A stretch of DNA of 64,000 nucleotides from Nostoc sp. ATCC 43529 (GTDB lineage Bacteria > Cyanobacteriota > Cyanobacteriia > Cyanobacteriales > Nostocaceae), in NCBI GenBank assembly GCA_003326205.1, contig LWTK01000035.1:1-64000 (forward strand). The letters run 5' to 3'. The position numbers were made by a program, and so were the translations under genes. Under the pieces are notes generated by a model. The model searched no databases and had not been told where the DNA came from. It saw only the letters and a list, made by a program, of their open reading frames with translations. Each line of letters begins with the position of its first letter. The stretch's first letter is position 1. Positions 19,940 through 28,860 of the stretch are shown piece after piece.

Positions 19940-20040
19940 CAACGGCATATTTCAGGTAAATGAAGTACACGGGTAGGGGGCGCCAAGCCAAGCTTAGCGC
20001 CCCTATCATTATTTGTACTTCACCAAGCTGCAATGTACTG
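19940..20040. repeat. MITE-like element with GGGGCGC palindrome
   Basis: A 100-base stretch has 'aatgaagtac' on the left and 'gtacttcacc' on the right, with a GGGGGCGCC...GGCGCCCC-like core made of AGGGGGCGCCAAGC and TTAGCGCCCCTATC. It resembles the palindromic repeat at 6798 and the flanks of the element near 38200. It lies upstream of the acyltransferase gene. Confidence 0.55.
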
Positions 20041-20121
20041 TAAGTGTTAATTTCGCAGAATTTTAGGGAAGTATATATCTCAATACGGTTCAGATAAAGT
20101 CAATTCAGAGAAAAAATAGGT

Positions 20122-21141
20122 ATGCGAGTAGAAAGAAATAATAGCTTGGATACATTAAAAGCTTTAAGTATTACTTTTGTTTTTATCTGGCATTTACGAC
20201 CATTCCAATTTATTATCGATGATTCTAGCCAAATTCATGTATTGATGATTGCTAAAATTATTAGAGATTTAGAACTACAATTATCTCTAACAGCAGTTCC
20301 AATTTTTTACATTGTTTCTCTTTATTTATTTTTTAAAAAATTTAACGATATAAAATATTTACGAAAAAGGCTGACTAAATTAATTAAAATTTATTTATTT
20401 TGGATGATTGTTCAGAATATATTTTTTGTTATCTTTACGCGAGAATTTCCTAGTTTTTCGTGGCAAATGTTTATAGGTTTGGAGCCAAGCTTACCATTTG
20501 TAGGTGATTCAGTTTTTTATTTTCTATTTAATTTAATTTGTTTGATAAGTTTTGCCTTTTTATATCAACTTATTAATTCCAATTATTTAAAAAAAGTTTT
20601 ATCTTTTACAATAATAATGTTTTGTTTATTTTATTTTGAAACTTGTTTTTTACTCAATTTTAGTATTCCTTACCATTGGCTAATTAATTTTGTGATTTAT
20701 GTTCCTATAGCTTTCTATTTAGCTAATTTTACTAATAAGATATTAAACTTTAAATTTTATTATCTAATTGCATATCTCTTGTTTTCCTTCCATGATATAT
20801 ATTTGCGTAATTACGGTTATTATTTAAATATTTATGGAAGAATTGCCATTGTTTCTGGAGCCGTGGCTATTTTCTGTTATGTTTACAATCAAAAAGATAT
20901 CAAACAGAATTTAATAATACAGCAACTATCTAAATATTCTCTTGGTTTATTTTCATTACATAAATACTGGCAATACTTATTTTTTTTGCTAATTAATCAT
21001 TATAGAGTTGGTATAGATGGACGAGTCTTTGGAACTCCTTTAAGTTCAATATTTATAATTGAAGGATTTTTCGTGATATTTTTTACCTGTGTAAGTGTTT
21101 ATTTGTTAAAGCTAACTTTTTTCAAACAATTTGTTAGTTAA
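20122..21141 (+). CDS. Membrane acyltransferase family 3 protein
   Basis: This 339-residue protein has about ten hydrophobic helices and the acyltransferase-3 hallmark start NSLDTLKALSITFVFIWHL, with the conserved His in the first helix. Such proteins transfer acetyl or other acyl groups to sugars of exopolysaccharide, O-antigen or peptidoglycan at the inner membrane. The gene is strikingly AT-rich with runs of Phe, Leu, Ile, Tyr and Lys codons, unlike its neighbours, which hints at transfer. No polysaccharide genes are adjacent, so the acceptor is unknown. Confidence 0.85.
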   Translation: MRVERNNSLDTLKALSITFVFIWHLRPFQFIIDDSSQIHVLMIAKIIRDLELQLSLTAVPIFYIVSLYLFFKKFNDIKYLRKRLTKLIKIYLFWMIVQNIFFVIFTREFPSFSWQMFIGLEPSLPFVGDSVFYFLFNLICLISFAFLYQLINSNYLKKVLSFTIIMFCLFYFETCFLLNFSIPYHWLINFVIYVPIAFYLANFTNKILNFKFYYLIAYLLFSFHDIYLRNYGYYLNIYGRIAIVSGAVAIFCYVYNQKDIKQNLIIQQLSKYSLGLFSLHKYWQYLFFLLINHYRVGIDGRVFGTPLSSIFIIEGFFVIFFTCVSVYLLKLTFFKQFVS

Positions 21142-21378
21142 GAAGTTGATATTAATAATACCAGGCTTGTATGAAAGCTTGTAATTAAAGAATCGTAGCG
21201 AATAGTCGATCTATTTTAACCACAAATATCTGTAGGGACGCACGGTTGTGCTACCCTACTCAACCTCTGTATAAATGGTCAAAACCTTGAGTTGAAATTG
21301 TGATAATCGATGTATTTTTTGTTGTTTTTTTGAGCTTAGCGTACAAGCTCATTGATTTTTGAACTGGCTGTAGTAGTG

Positions 21379-21990
21379 CTAGTCATACAACCAAGTGTTT
21401 TCTGCAAAATCGTCATTTGTTGCTGTTTGTTTTTCTGCTAGTTTTTCAGATGAACGATGTGATTTTCTATAACTTAGTGGATTGTAGTTTTCTTTTACTG
21501 GTTTTATAGCACTAGTTTGTTTGGCAGCGGCGGCAACTTGAGATTTAGTTTCTGCTGCTTGTTTTAAGGCATTAATTTCTTCTATGAGTTTAGAATTTGC
21601 TTCTGCAAGTTGTAATGCTGTTTTTTTGGTTTCGTCAAGTTCTTGTGTTAGATGTTCTGCTAGAGTTTTTTGTTCAGAGACTAATATTTTTTGTTGTGAT
21701 AGTTTTGATTTAAAATCAACGATTTCCTGTTCTAGAGCAGCTTGTTTTTGATGACTTGTTTCTAGATTGTTTGTCAATTCTTTGACAGTTGCTTCTAAAT
21801 CAGCTTTAGTAGGATTTGTGCGTCTAGTAGTAGTTGGTTCGGGCGTTGGTGATGAAGATTCTTCATCAGTTGTAGTTTGTTCTTGAACAATTTCTTCTGC
21901 GGAAACTTCGATCGCAGATTCATCCTCTGGTGATGTAAATTTTTGTGCCTCTTGTTGTAATAAATCCGACAGACTTTGTTTCTTAGCCAT
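21379..21990 (-). CDS. Coiled-coil partner of ParA, McdB-like
   Basis: The 203-residue product (from ATG 21990) has a charged, disordered N-terminus rich in S, T, E and P. A central coiled coil spans about residues 70-145, and a basic tail ends in ENTWLYD. It is translationally coupled to the ParA gene: the ParA stop and this ATG share one base (TAATG), with GGAGGAAA just upstream. Carboxysome-positioning McdB proteins of type 2 are described as coiled-coil proteins coded next to a ParA-type McdA and ending with an invariant tryptophan, which fits. A generic ParB-like adaptor is the alternative. Confidence 0.6.
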   Translation of the reverse strand: MAKKQSLSDLLQQEAQKFTSPEDESAIEVSAEEIVQEQTTTDEESSSPTPEPTTTRRTNPTKADLEATVKELTNNLETSHQKQAALEQEIVDFKSKLSQQKILVSEQKTLAEHLTQELDETKKTALQLAEANSKLIEEINALKQAAETKSQVAAAAKQTSAIKPVKENYNPLSYRKSHRSSEKLAEKQTATNDDFAENTWLYD

Positions 21991-22622
21991 TATTTCCTCC
22001 AATCTCGCTGTAATTCATCAGCTGCGCGGCGATAATCTATTTCCGCTTCCCGTGCATTTCCTCCTCGCCATTGAGTAATTGCGACACCTTCAAGCGCGGC
22101 TCGTTCGTGAGCTTTGTAGGCGCGGATGAGGGTATCAAAAGCAGGAATACCTAGCCGAGTCAGAGTTTTTTTTGCTTCTAATGCTTCCCCTAGACTGCGC
22201 GTATCGACTTTGGTGAGCAATACCCGATGGGGGGTTCCCAGAGGGATAACGGCTTCCTTAACTGTTTCCACGAGGACAGCTAAATCCATTGCAGACGGGG
22301 GTGTAGGCAAAACTAGATAATCTGCGATCGCAACTACCGCCACTAATGCTTCAGAGCGCAGCGCGGGAGGCGTATCCACCACTACTAAATCGTAACCTTT
22401 TATTTTTGTTAAATCACCTAAAAGTGTCGGATCTGTTTCTTGAGATAAATCAAATCCCATTCCTTGCTGACTACGCCCGAACCACCAACTGGCAGAACCT
22501 TGAATATCTGCGTCAATCAGCAACACCTTTTTTTTCTTCGCAAAGTTGGCAGCTAGATTGATTGCGGTAGTCGTTTTACCGACTCCTCCTTTACCGTTGA
22601 GAATAGCGATGATTTTTGGCAC
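21990..22622 (-). CDS. ParA-family ATPase, McdA-like
   Basis: This 210-residue ParA/MinD-type ATPase has the deviant Walker A motif [16 protein letters not shown] including the signature lysine, then [16 protein letters not shown] and the Walker B-like VVVDTPPAL. It lacks an N-terminal DNA-binding extension, as in small orphan ParA proteins that position cargo on the nucleoid. No parS-like array or ParB gene is near, and the coupled downstream gene encodes a coiled-coil protein. Together they resemble the McdAB type 2 carboxysome-positioning pair. The ATPase assignment is firm; the cargo is inferred. Confidence 0.85.
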   Translation of the reverse strand: MPKIIAILNGKGGVGKTTTAINLAANFAKKKKVLLIDADIQGSASWWFGRSQQGMGFDLSQETDPTLLGDLTKIKGYDLVVVDTPPALRSEALVAVVAIADYLVLPTPPSAMDLAVLVETVKEAVIPLGTPHRVLLTKVDTRSLGEALEAKKTLTRLGIPAFDTLIRAYKAHERAALEGVAITQWRGGNAREAEIDYRRAADELQRDWRK

Positions 22623-22924
22623 TGCTTTAGGTAGAAAAAGGAATTAGGTAATAGGGCATAGGGCACTTGTACTGAGCGTAGTCGTTGGCGCAGCCTCTCG
22701 CAGAGAAGTATGGGGCATTGAGAGTGTGGGGAGGAGGAAGTTTAGGGATATCAAAAAGCTTTTTACTCTTACGACTCTTTCCACCTCTGTGATTCTCTCA
22801 CACTCCCAATGCCCAATCCCTCATGCCCGATGCCCCAATCATGAATATACCGCTTTGTGTGACTCTCAATCACATAAAAACTCGTAACAATAAAATTCAG
22901 AAGCTATAAATTCCACAAACTCCG
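22623..22924. repeat. Intergenic repeat region before the P450 gene
   Basis: This 302-base gap holds degenerate heptamer repeats (GGGCATA, GGGCATT), a 'gcgcagcctctcgcagagaag' type repeat shown here as GCGCAGCCTCTCGCAG, and CCCAATGC/CCCAATCC runs. No gene is seen. The P450 promoter should lie in its right half. Confidence 0.6.
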
Positions 22925-24307
22925 ATGACAACAACTTACAACTTACCTGATGGGCCTCAAATACCACGCTGGCTGCGGATGATTAAGTTTATTACTCAGC
23001 CTATAAAATATGTGGATGATTTTGCCAAAATCTATGGTGACACTTTCACCATTAAAAGTAGTCGTTCAGATAACGCTCTTGTGTACTTTAGTAAACCCCA
23101 AGCGCTTGAGCAGATTTTTACAGCCGATCCGAGTTATTACGACGTTGGTAGGGGGAATATTGGGCTACGGTTTTTACTTGGCGATCGCTCTTTTATGTTA
23201 ACCGATGGCGATCGCCACCAGCGCCAAAGGCAATTATTAGCTCCTCCTTTTCATGGCGAGAGAATGCGGGCTTACGGCGAGGATATCCGTAAAATAACAC
23301 AACAAGTGAGTCATGAATGGCAAATTGGTAAGCCCTTTAAAATCCGTGACTCCATGCAAGAAATCACTTTGCGTGTTATCCTGCGGGTTGTGTTTGGTTT
23401 AGAAGAAGGAGAGCGATTTGAAGAATTAAGGCGATCGCTAAGCGATCTACTCGACTTCATGACTTCGCCTTTGATGTCTAGCGCCTTCTTTTTCAATTTC
23501 ATGCAAAAAGATTTTGGCACATGGAGTCCGTGGGGTTGGATTCTCGAACAACGGCAAAAAATCGATCGACTTATTTATACTCTGCTTCGGGAACGTCGCG
23601 CCCAATCTCATCAAAATCGCCAAGATATCCTCAGCTTGATGATGGCTGCTCGTTATGACGATGGTCAAGGGATGTCAGATGAAGAATTACACGACGAGTT
23701 AATGACACTGCTAGTTGCGGGACATGAAACTACAGCTTCAGCGTTGACATGGGCATTTTACTGGATTGATTATTTACCAGAGGTGCGTGAGAAATTGCTA
23801 CGGGAACTCGACACTGTTGGTATTAACTCAGATTTGACTACCATTGCTAAATTGCCCTATTTGACAGCAGTGTGCCAAGAAACATTGCGAATTTACCCAA
23901 TTGCTATGACTGCTTTCTTGCGAATTGTGAAAACTCCAATTGAAATTGAGGGTTACAAGTTGCCAAAAGGAACAGGAATTATCCCCAGTATTTATTTAGC
24001 ACATCATCGCGAAGAAGTTTACCCACAATCAAAGCAGTTCAAACCAGAACGATTTTTACAAAGGCAATATTCACCTTATGAATATTTACCATTTGGTGGC
24101 GGTAACCGTCGCTGTATTGGCATGGCATTTGCTCAGTATGAAATGAAAATTGTTTTGGCAACTATTTTGTCAGAATTTCAAGTATCACTATTAAATAAAC
24201 GTCCCGTGCGTCCTGTGCGCCGTGGTTTAACCATCGCTGCTCCTGCTGGAATGCGGATGATTGCAACGCCTCAAGTAAAACTTGCGAATACACCAGCGCT
24301 AGTTTAA
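22925..24307 (+). CDS. Cytochrome P450, CYP110-like
   Basis: The 460-residue soluble P450 has the I-helix oxygen-binding motif AGHETTASALTW, the K-helix ETLRIYP (ExxR) and the heme-binding loop FGGGNRRCIGMAFAQYE with the axial Cys397. The N-terminus (LPDGPQIPRWLRMIKFI) resembles CYP110 proteins typical of Nostocales, whose known members oxidise fatty acids and terpenes. No ferredoxin or terpene synthase gene is adjacent. A strong hairpin follows the stop. The substrate cannot be read from the sequence. Confidence 0.93.
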   Translation: MTTTYNLPDGPQIPRWLRMIKFITQPIKYVDDFAKIYGDTFTIKSSRSDNALVYFSKPQALEQIFTADPSYYDVGRGNIGLRFLLGDRSFMLTDGDRHQRQRQLLAPPFHGERMRAYGEDIRKITQQVSHEWQIGKPFKIRDSMQEITLRVILRVVFGLEEGERFEELRRSLSDLLDFMTSPLMSSAFFFNFMQKDFGTWSPWGWILEQRQKIDRLIYTLLRERRAQSHQNRQDILSLMMAARYDDGQGMSDEELHDELMTLLVAGHETTASALTWAFYWIDYLPEVREKLLRELDTVGINSDLTTIAKLPYLTAVCQETLRIYPIAMTAFLRIVKTPIEIEGYKLPKGTGIIPSIYLAHHREEVYPQSKQFKPERFLQRQYSPYEYLPFGGGNRRCIGMAFAQYEMKIVLATILSEFQVSLLNKRPVRPVRRGLTIAAPAGMRMIATPQVKLANTPALV

Positions 24308-24311
24308 GAAA

Positions 24312-24339
24312 TAGGCTGGGCATTAAAATACCCAGCCTA
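24312..24339 (+). terminator. Terminator-like hairpin after the P450 gene
   Basis: TAGGCTGGG and CCCAGCCTA form a perfect nine-bp stem only four bases after the P450 stop. There is no long T-run, but position and stem strength favour termination. Confidence 0.6.
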
Positions 24340-24464
24340 CCATAATCATCTATTACGCATTGCACGATTGCTCAGCTGTTCGCCGCTGACGGTTAACAGT
24401 CAACAGTCAATATCCAACACAAAAATACGTACAAATTAAATGCTCTTGGTAGCTTAGAATTACT

Positions 24465-25046
24465 TTAATTTTCTTGCTTAAAAGCGAGTTTTTCATAATG
24501 TTCTTTGTCACGGTATTTAATTGTTCTCATAGGTTGATTTCCCACAATTGCTAAAGTTTCAACATTCGCAGTCACAACCGTACCAGCCGCCACAATTGCA
24601 CCATCTCCAATGCAAACTCCGGGAATAATTAGAACATTTCCACCAATCCAAACATTGCGGCCAATAACAACAGGTTTATGAATATAAACGTTATGTTCAT
24701 AGGGTAAATCATTACTTTGATAATCGTGATTTGCAGAGAGAATAACAACATTAAATCCAAGTGTTGTGTTGTCACCAATTGTGATACCGCCACGTCCATC
24801 TAATATTACATCTTGTCCAATGTAGACTTGATTTCCCAGAGAAACATTTTGCGGATGTTCAATTCTCACATCTCGCTTAAATCTTATACCGGAGCCACAA
24901 AATTTTAACTGACTCTTTAGTTGTTGATGCTTGTATCGCCTGATTTTGCTTTCTAGGTAGTCTCCCCACTGTACCAAACGAGGCACTAATCGTTTTTCAA
25001 ATACTTGCTCTAATTTATTGGTAATTTTTTCTTTTATTTGTTTCAT
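24465..25046 (-). CDS. Hexapeptide-repeat acyltransferase
   Basis: This 193-residue protein has a basic helical N-terminus of about 45 residues followed by a left-handed beta-helix. Its hexapeptide repeats include IGQDVILDGRGGITIGDN, VWIGGNVLIIPGVCIGDGAI and VAAGTVVTANVE. The block LSANHDYQ carries the catalytic His seen in maltose/galactoside O-acetyltransferase relatives. It probably acetylates a sugar of a cell-surface polysaccharide using acetyl-CoA. It stands alone, convergent with the P450 gene. Confidence 0.88.
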   Translation of the reverse strand: MKQIKEKITNKLEQVFEKRLVPRLVQWGDYLESKIRRYKHQQLKSQLKFCGSGIRFKRDVRIEHPQNVSLGNQVYIGQDVILDGRGGITIGDNTTLGFNVVILSANHDYQSNDLPYEHNVYIHKPVVIGRNVWIGGNVLIIPGVCIGDGAIVAAGTVVTANVETLAIVGNQPMRTIKYRDKEHYEKLAFKQEN

Positions 25047-25265
25047 AAAACCTCACGTGAGTTTGGTAAAGCTCTGGCTTTCACAGAGGAAGGTAAAAGC
25101 ACGGGGATAATTTAGGAGATATTACTATTATGTTTCCCCAACAACACTGTTTTCTTTCGCGTGAGTATGGTTTATTTAATGGCGTTGTGCTAAGGACATG
25201 ATTTTCATATTCCTACACAGCTATAGTTAATGAACTAAGAGGATGTTTGTAAAGTCTACTGTTGT

Positions 25266-25345
25266 CTTAAGATCCCCCCTAGCCCTTCTTAAAAAGAGGT
25301 AATAACCTTCTCAAAGTCCTCCTTTTTAAGGAGGATTTAGGAGGA
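25266..25345. repeat. MITE-like inverted repeat (GATCCCCCCTAGCCC type)
   Basis: GATCCCCCCTAGCCCTTCTT on the left is matched by an inverted AAGGAGGATTTAGGAGGATC on the right, with a second short stem inside (CCTCCTTTTT/AAGGAGG). This dispersed cyanobacterial repeat lies in the 436-base gap between the acetyltransferase and the PEP-CTERM remnant. The rest of that gap shows nothing I recognise. Confidence 0.7.
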
Positions 25346-25482
25346 TCTAAAGATTTGGATACCTCAGCCACTACTTTTAAAACATCCTCTAAAGAATAAG
25401 TACAAAGTTATTATGTTTCTTGGGGTTGCTCTGCAATTTTTTTGCCTTACGTGCATTAAAACTCAATTATAATTAATTAAAA

Positions 25483-25794
25483 TTAAACAGATATTCTTAC
25501 CTTGACTGTCGATTTTTGTTTGTGTTTGTCTAAAAGTATTTTGCTTGTACCCCAAATGCTTAGAGCTAATATTCCTAATGTCAAGGAGGGTTCAGGAATA
25601 GATTTAACTCGGTCAAACTCAATTGGCGAAGCAAAAAGCAAATTATCATTAAGCCCAAAAATTTGGTCTAAAGAATAAATGTTATTTTCCGAGACAGTTA
25701 CACTAGAAATCACCTTACCACCAGAACTTGTGGGACAGCCATTAGGAGAGTTATTCCCTCTGTAGTCACCCGCATCCCAAAAAATGTCTTGCAA
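25483..25794 (-). pseudogene. Truncated PEP-CTERM protein gene
   Basis: The 103-residue frame ends with SIPEPSLTLGILALSIWG followed by a basic tail. This is a PEP-CTERM sorting signal: a Pro-Glu-Pro motif, one hydrophobic helix and positive residues, recognised by exosortase. Upstream of it there is no signal peptide and no ATG. The open frame starts at a TTG and can be followed back only to the end of the neighbouring alcohol dehydrogenase gene. I read it as the 3' remnant of a longer exported-protein gene. Confidence 0.65.
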
Positions 25795-25811
25795 TTTGTA
25801 CCAATGTGGTT

Positions 25812-26828
25812 TTATGAATTGGCGTTAATAACAACTTTACCGAAGTGAGCTGCACTTTTGAGATAATGATATGCTTCCCGTGCTTCAGTAAATGGAAAAA
25901 CTCGATCGATAATTGGTTTGATTTGATGCTGTTGTATTGTCTGATTCATTGCCTCAAACATTTCCCGGCTGCCAACATAAATTCCTTGAACTGTTAAACT
26001 TTTAAAAAGTATTGGCATAGGGTCAATTTCGCTTCCTCTGCCTGACAATACACCAATCAAGCTAACATGTCCGCCAATGCGGGCTGCTTGTAGTGATTTT
26101 GGTAGAGTTCCTGCGCCGCCTACTTCAACTACATGATCTACACCTATGCGATTAGTTAATTGGTAAACTTGCTTTTCCCAATCTGGTGTTCTTTTGTAAT
26201 TGATTGTTTCATCAGCACCAAGCTGTTTAACTCGTGCCAACTTTTCATCACTGCTAGAAGTAGCGATCGCTCTAACACCGTATATCTTCGCAAACTGGAG
26301 GGCAAAAATAGAAACTCCGCCAGTACCGAGTAATAAAATGCTATCACCTGCGCTGATATTGCCTTTTGTTACCAGCGCGTGCCAAGCTGTGACTGCCGCA
26401 CAAGGTAAAGTTGCACCTTCAGCATAAGATAGATGGTCTGGTAAAATTACTAAACCATCTTGGTGTAAAACGACATACTCAGCCAACATGCCATCGATAC
26501 CGCCACCGAGATCGGATTTCATTTTTTCTCTGGTTAAAGAGCCATAAATCCAGTCTTGGAAGAAAGTTGCAGCGACGCGATCGCCTACTTTCACCCGCGT
26601 CACGCCTTCACCAACCGCTACAACTTCCCCTGCACCGTCAGACACGGGAATCAGGGGATATTTCTGTCCAGCACCGTAGGCTCCTTCAACCACGAGCAAA
26701 TCGCGGTAATTTAGAGATGTTGCTTTGACTTGAATCAGAACTTGATTGGCTGCGGGTTTTGGTTCGGGGCGATCGGTTAATGCGAGGGCATCAATTCCGG
26801 CATTGCTTTGAATTTCGTAAGCTTTCAT
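25812..26828 (-). CDS. Zinc-type alcohol dehydrogenase / MDR family NAD(P)-dependent oxidoreductase
   Basis: The 338-residue protein is a medium-chain dehydrogenase/reductase. The N-terminal GroES-like domain has SLNYRDLLVVEG and SDGAGEVVAVGEGVTRVKVGD. The Rossmann part has LLLGTGGVSIFALQFAKIYG and binds NAD(P). The cysteine/histidine pattern of a catalytic zinc site is not obvious, so it may be a zinc-independent quinone-oxidoreductase-like member. It is 30 bases downstream of the SDR gene on the same strand, and the two may form an operon of broad-range oxidoreductases. The substrate is unknown. Confidence 0.88.
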   Translation of the reverse strand: MKAYEIQSNAGIDALALTDRPEPKPAANQVLIQVKATSLNYRDLLVVEGAYGAGQKYPLIPVSDGAGEVVAVGEGVTRVKVGDRVAATFFQDWIYGSLTREKMKSDLGGGIDGMLAEYVVLHQDGLVILPDHLSYAEGATLPCAAVTAWHALVTKGNISAGDSILLLGTGGVSIFALQFAKIYGVRAIATSSSDEKLARVKQLGADETINYKRTPDWEKQVYQLTNRIGVDHVVEVGGAGTLPKSLQAARIGGHVSLIGVLSGRGSEIDPMPILFKSLTVQGIYVGSREMFEAMNQTIQQHQIKPIIDRVFPFTEAREAYHYLKSAAHFGKVVINANS

Positions 26829-26858
26829 TTTTTCAGAAGTACCGCGATTTCAGTCAAG

Positions 26859-27728
26859 CTAACTTTCAAAATCAGTATTTGCCGCCACTGCTTCCCATGC
26901 ATCCAACTCAGCAGTCAATGAGGCAATTTTTTTGCGGAATTTGCTGTAAGCATACTTACCCAGCACTAAGCGCAAGGGCGGATTTTCTGATTCTACAACC
27001 TGAATTAATGCCTGAGCTGCTTTTTCTGGGTCGCCTGGTTGAGTGCCTTCAATTTTTTCTAGGAACTCTAAGAATTTTCCCACAGTTGGTTTGTAGGCGT
27101 CCATACTATTGGCAGCGCGGTCAAGCGATCGCCCAATAAAATCAGTACGGAAAGGCCCCGGCTCGACAATTGTCACTTTAATACCCAGAGGTGCTACCTC
27201 GCTATGTACCGCTTCCGATACTCCTTCTAAGGCGAACTTAGCACCACCATAGATAGAAAAACCTAATTCGTTACTGAATCCAGCAATTGCAGACATATTA
27301 ATAATATGCCCGCTTTTTTGCTGTCTCATGATTGGCAAAACTGCCCGGATAGTGTGAATTGCACCGAATAGGTTAGTATCAAAGTTGCGGCGAATTTGCT
27401 CGTCGCTGACCTCTTCCAGTGCCCCAATCAAACCATATCCAGCATTATTAACTAGGACATCAATTTGTCCAAATGCTTTAACTGCTTCATCGACTGCCGC
27501 TTTTACTTGGGCAGGATTGGTAACATCTAAAGAAACTGCCTTTGCTGTATTTGGGTATCGATCGACTAAATCTTGAAGTTGCTCGGGTTTTCGGGCAGTG
27601 GCAATCAAGCGATCGCCTCCTTTGAGTACTGCTTCAGCTAAATTACGCCCAAAGCCGCTAGAACTACCAGTAATCAACCAAACTTTAGTACTGTTATTAG
27701 ACACGATAGATTCCGCTGGGTTTTCCAT
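26859..27728 (-). CDS. Short-chain dehydrogenase/reductase (SDR)
   Basis: This 289-residue classical SDR has the cofactor motif TGSSSGFGRNLAEAVL near residue 20, the NNAGYGLIGALEE block and the active site YGGAKFALEG (YxxxK) with the upstream serine in NMSAIAGFSNE. It reduces or oxidises an unknown alcohol or ketone with NAD(P)(H). SDRs of this subgroup are common in Nostoc. It lies directly upstream of the MDR gene. The first 14 residues are polar and may not all be translated. Confidence 0.93.
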   Translation of the reverse strand: MENPAESIVSNNSTKVWLITGSSSGFGRNLAEAVLKGGDRLIATARKPEQLQDLVDRYPNTAKAVSLDVTNPAQVKAAVDEAVKAFGQIDVLVNNAGYGLIGALEEVSDEQIRRNFDTNLFGAIHTIRAVLPIMRQQKSGHIINMSAIAGFSNELGFSIYGGAKFALEGVSEAVHSEVAPLGIKVTIVEPGPFRTDFIGRSLDRAANSMDAYKPTVGKFLEFLEKIEGTQPGDPEKAAQALIQVVESENPPLRLVLGKYAYSKFRKKIASLTAELDAWEAVAANTDFES

Positions 27729-27837
27729 CAGTATTTTAGCTATTAAGTAGCAATACTGGGCATGGGTAAATAGGCACAGGGGCAGGGGAAGGGGAGAATG
27801 AAAAATTCCTCTTGTCCCTCTGCTCCCTGCCCCTTGG

Positions 27838-28860
27838 CTACAGAGAATCTATGAACTGCTCTACTTTTTCTAAGAGTGGCTGATGTTCAATTTTCTCAGC
27901 TAACTCTTGGGCATTTTCGTAGCACAATCGCGCCATTTTTTTCCGTTTGGTTGTGGCGTAAAGGCTTCCCATATTCAGCAAAGTGGAAATTTCTCCCAGA
28001 GAATCGCCGAGTTGTTGATAAATGACAATGGCTTGTTTATAGAACTTCATGGCTTGGCGATGCTGAGCCAGGATATTGTGGGTAAAACCAATGTTGTGAA
28101 GGGTTGTTGCAACGCCCGCGCGATCGCCAATGGCTCGGCGTGTCAAAAGAACTTGATAATAAAGCAATAGCGCTTGTTTGGGTTGCCCTAAATCACTATA
28201 AACTGAAGCAATATTATTTAAGGTGGTTGCTTCAGCAACTACATTCTTCACAGCTCGTTGAATCGGCAGTGCTGCTTGAAAATATTCTAGGGCTTGGTCA
28301 AACTTGCCTAAAACGCTATAGGCAAAACCAATGCCATTTAAAGTCGTTGCTTCACCGGAAAAGTCACCTAGCAATCGACGCATTGTCAAAATTTGATTTT
28401 GTAGCAACAGTGCGCGTTTCGGTTCTCCTAATCGGGTATAAATCAGGGCTACATCATTAAGAGTAGAAACTTCTCCTTGAATGTCTTGCAATTGCCTGAA
28501 GATGAGAAGCGCTTGATCAAAATACTCCAATGCTTGGGAAAAGCGTCCAAGACGGCTGTAGGTAGAACCCAGATTGCTCAGTGCAGTTGCTTGTGCAGAA
28601 GCGTTATTGATTTCTACAGCAACACTCAGCGCTTGTTGAAACCGCTCTAATGCCCTTTGAGGTTGCCAGCAACCCAGATAAGCTAAACCAAGGTCGTTTA
28701 ATGTGTAACCTTCCCTAACTCGGTCTGGGATTGCTCTTGCTAGCTGTAAATTCTGAGTCACAAGATCGAGATACTCTTGAAATTTCCCCCGCTGGTAATA
28801 GTGGTTTGCTTCATCGCGGCGTTGTTCCCACTGTTTGACTGGATTTAAAGATTGCGTCAT
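27838..28860 (-). CDS. Tetratricopeptide repeat protein
   Basis: The 340-residue protein consists of about seven TPR units of 40 residues (for example TALSNLGSTYSRLGRFSQAL and ATTLNGIGFAYSVLGKFDQA), typical of cyanobacterial TPR_12 proteins. No CHAT, kinase or effector domain is present. A role as a scaffold is inferred. Its downstream side, toward the SDR gene, has a GGGGCAGGGG repeat, and a 666-base repeat-rich gap lies on its 5' side. Confidence 0.87.
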   Translation of the reverse strand: MTQSLNPVKQWEQRRDEANHYYQRGKFQEYLDLVTQNLQLARAIPDRVREGYTLNDLGLAYLGCWQPQRALERFQQALSVAVEINNASAQATALSNLGSTYSRLGRFSQALEYFDQALLIFRQLQDIQGEVSTLNDVALIYTRLGEPKRALLLQNQILTMRRLLGDFSGEATTLNGIGFAYSVLGKFDQALEYFQAALPIQRAVKNVVAEATTLNNIASVYSDLGQPKQALLLYYQVLLTRRAIGDRAGVATTLHNIGFTHNILAQHRQAMKFYKQAIVIYQQLGDSLGEISTLLNMGSLYATTKRKKMARLCYENAQELAEKIEHQPLLEKVEQFIDSL

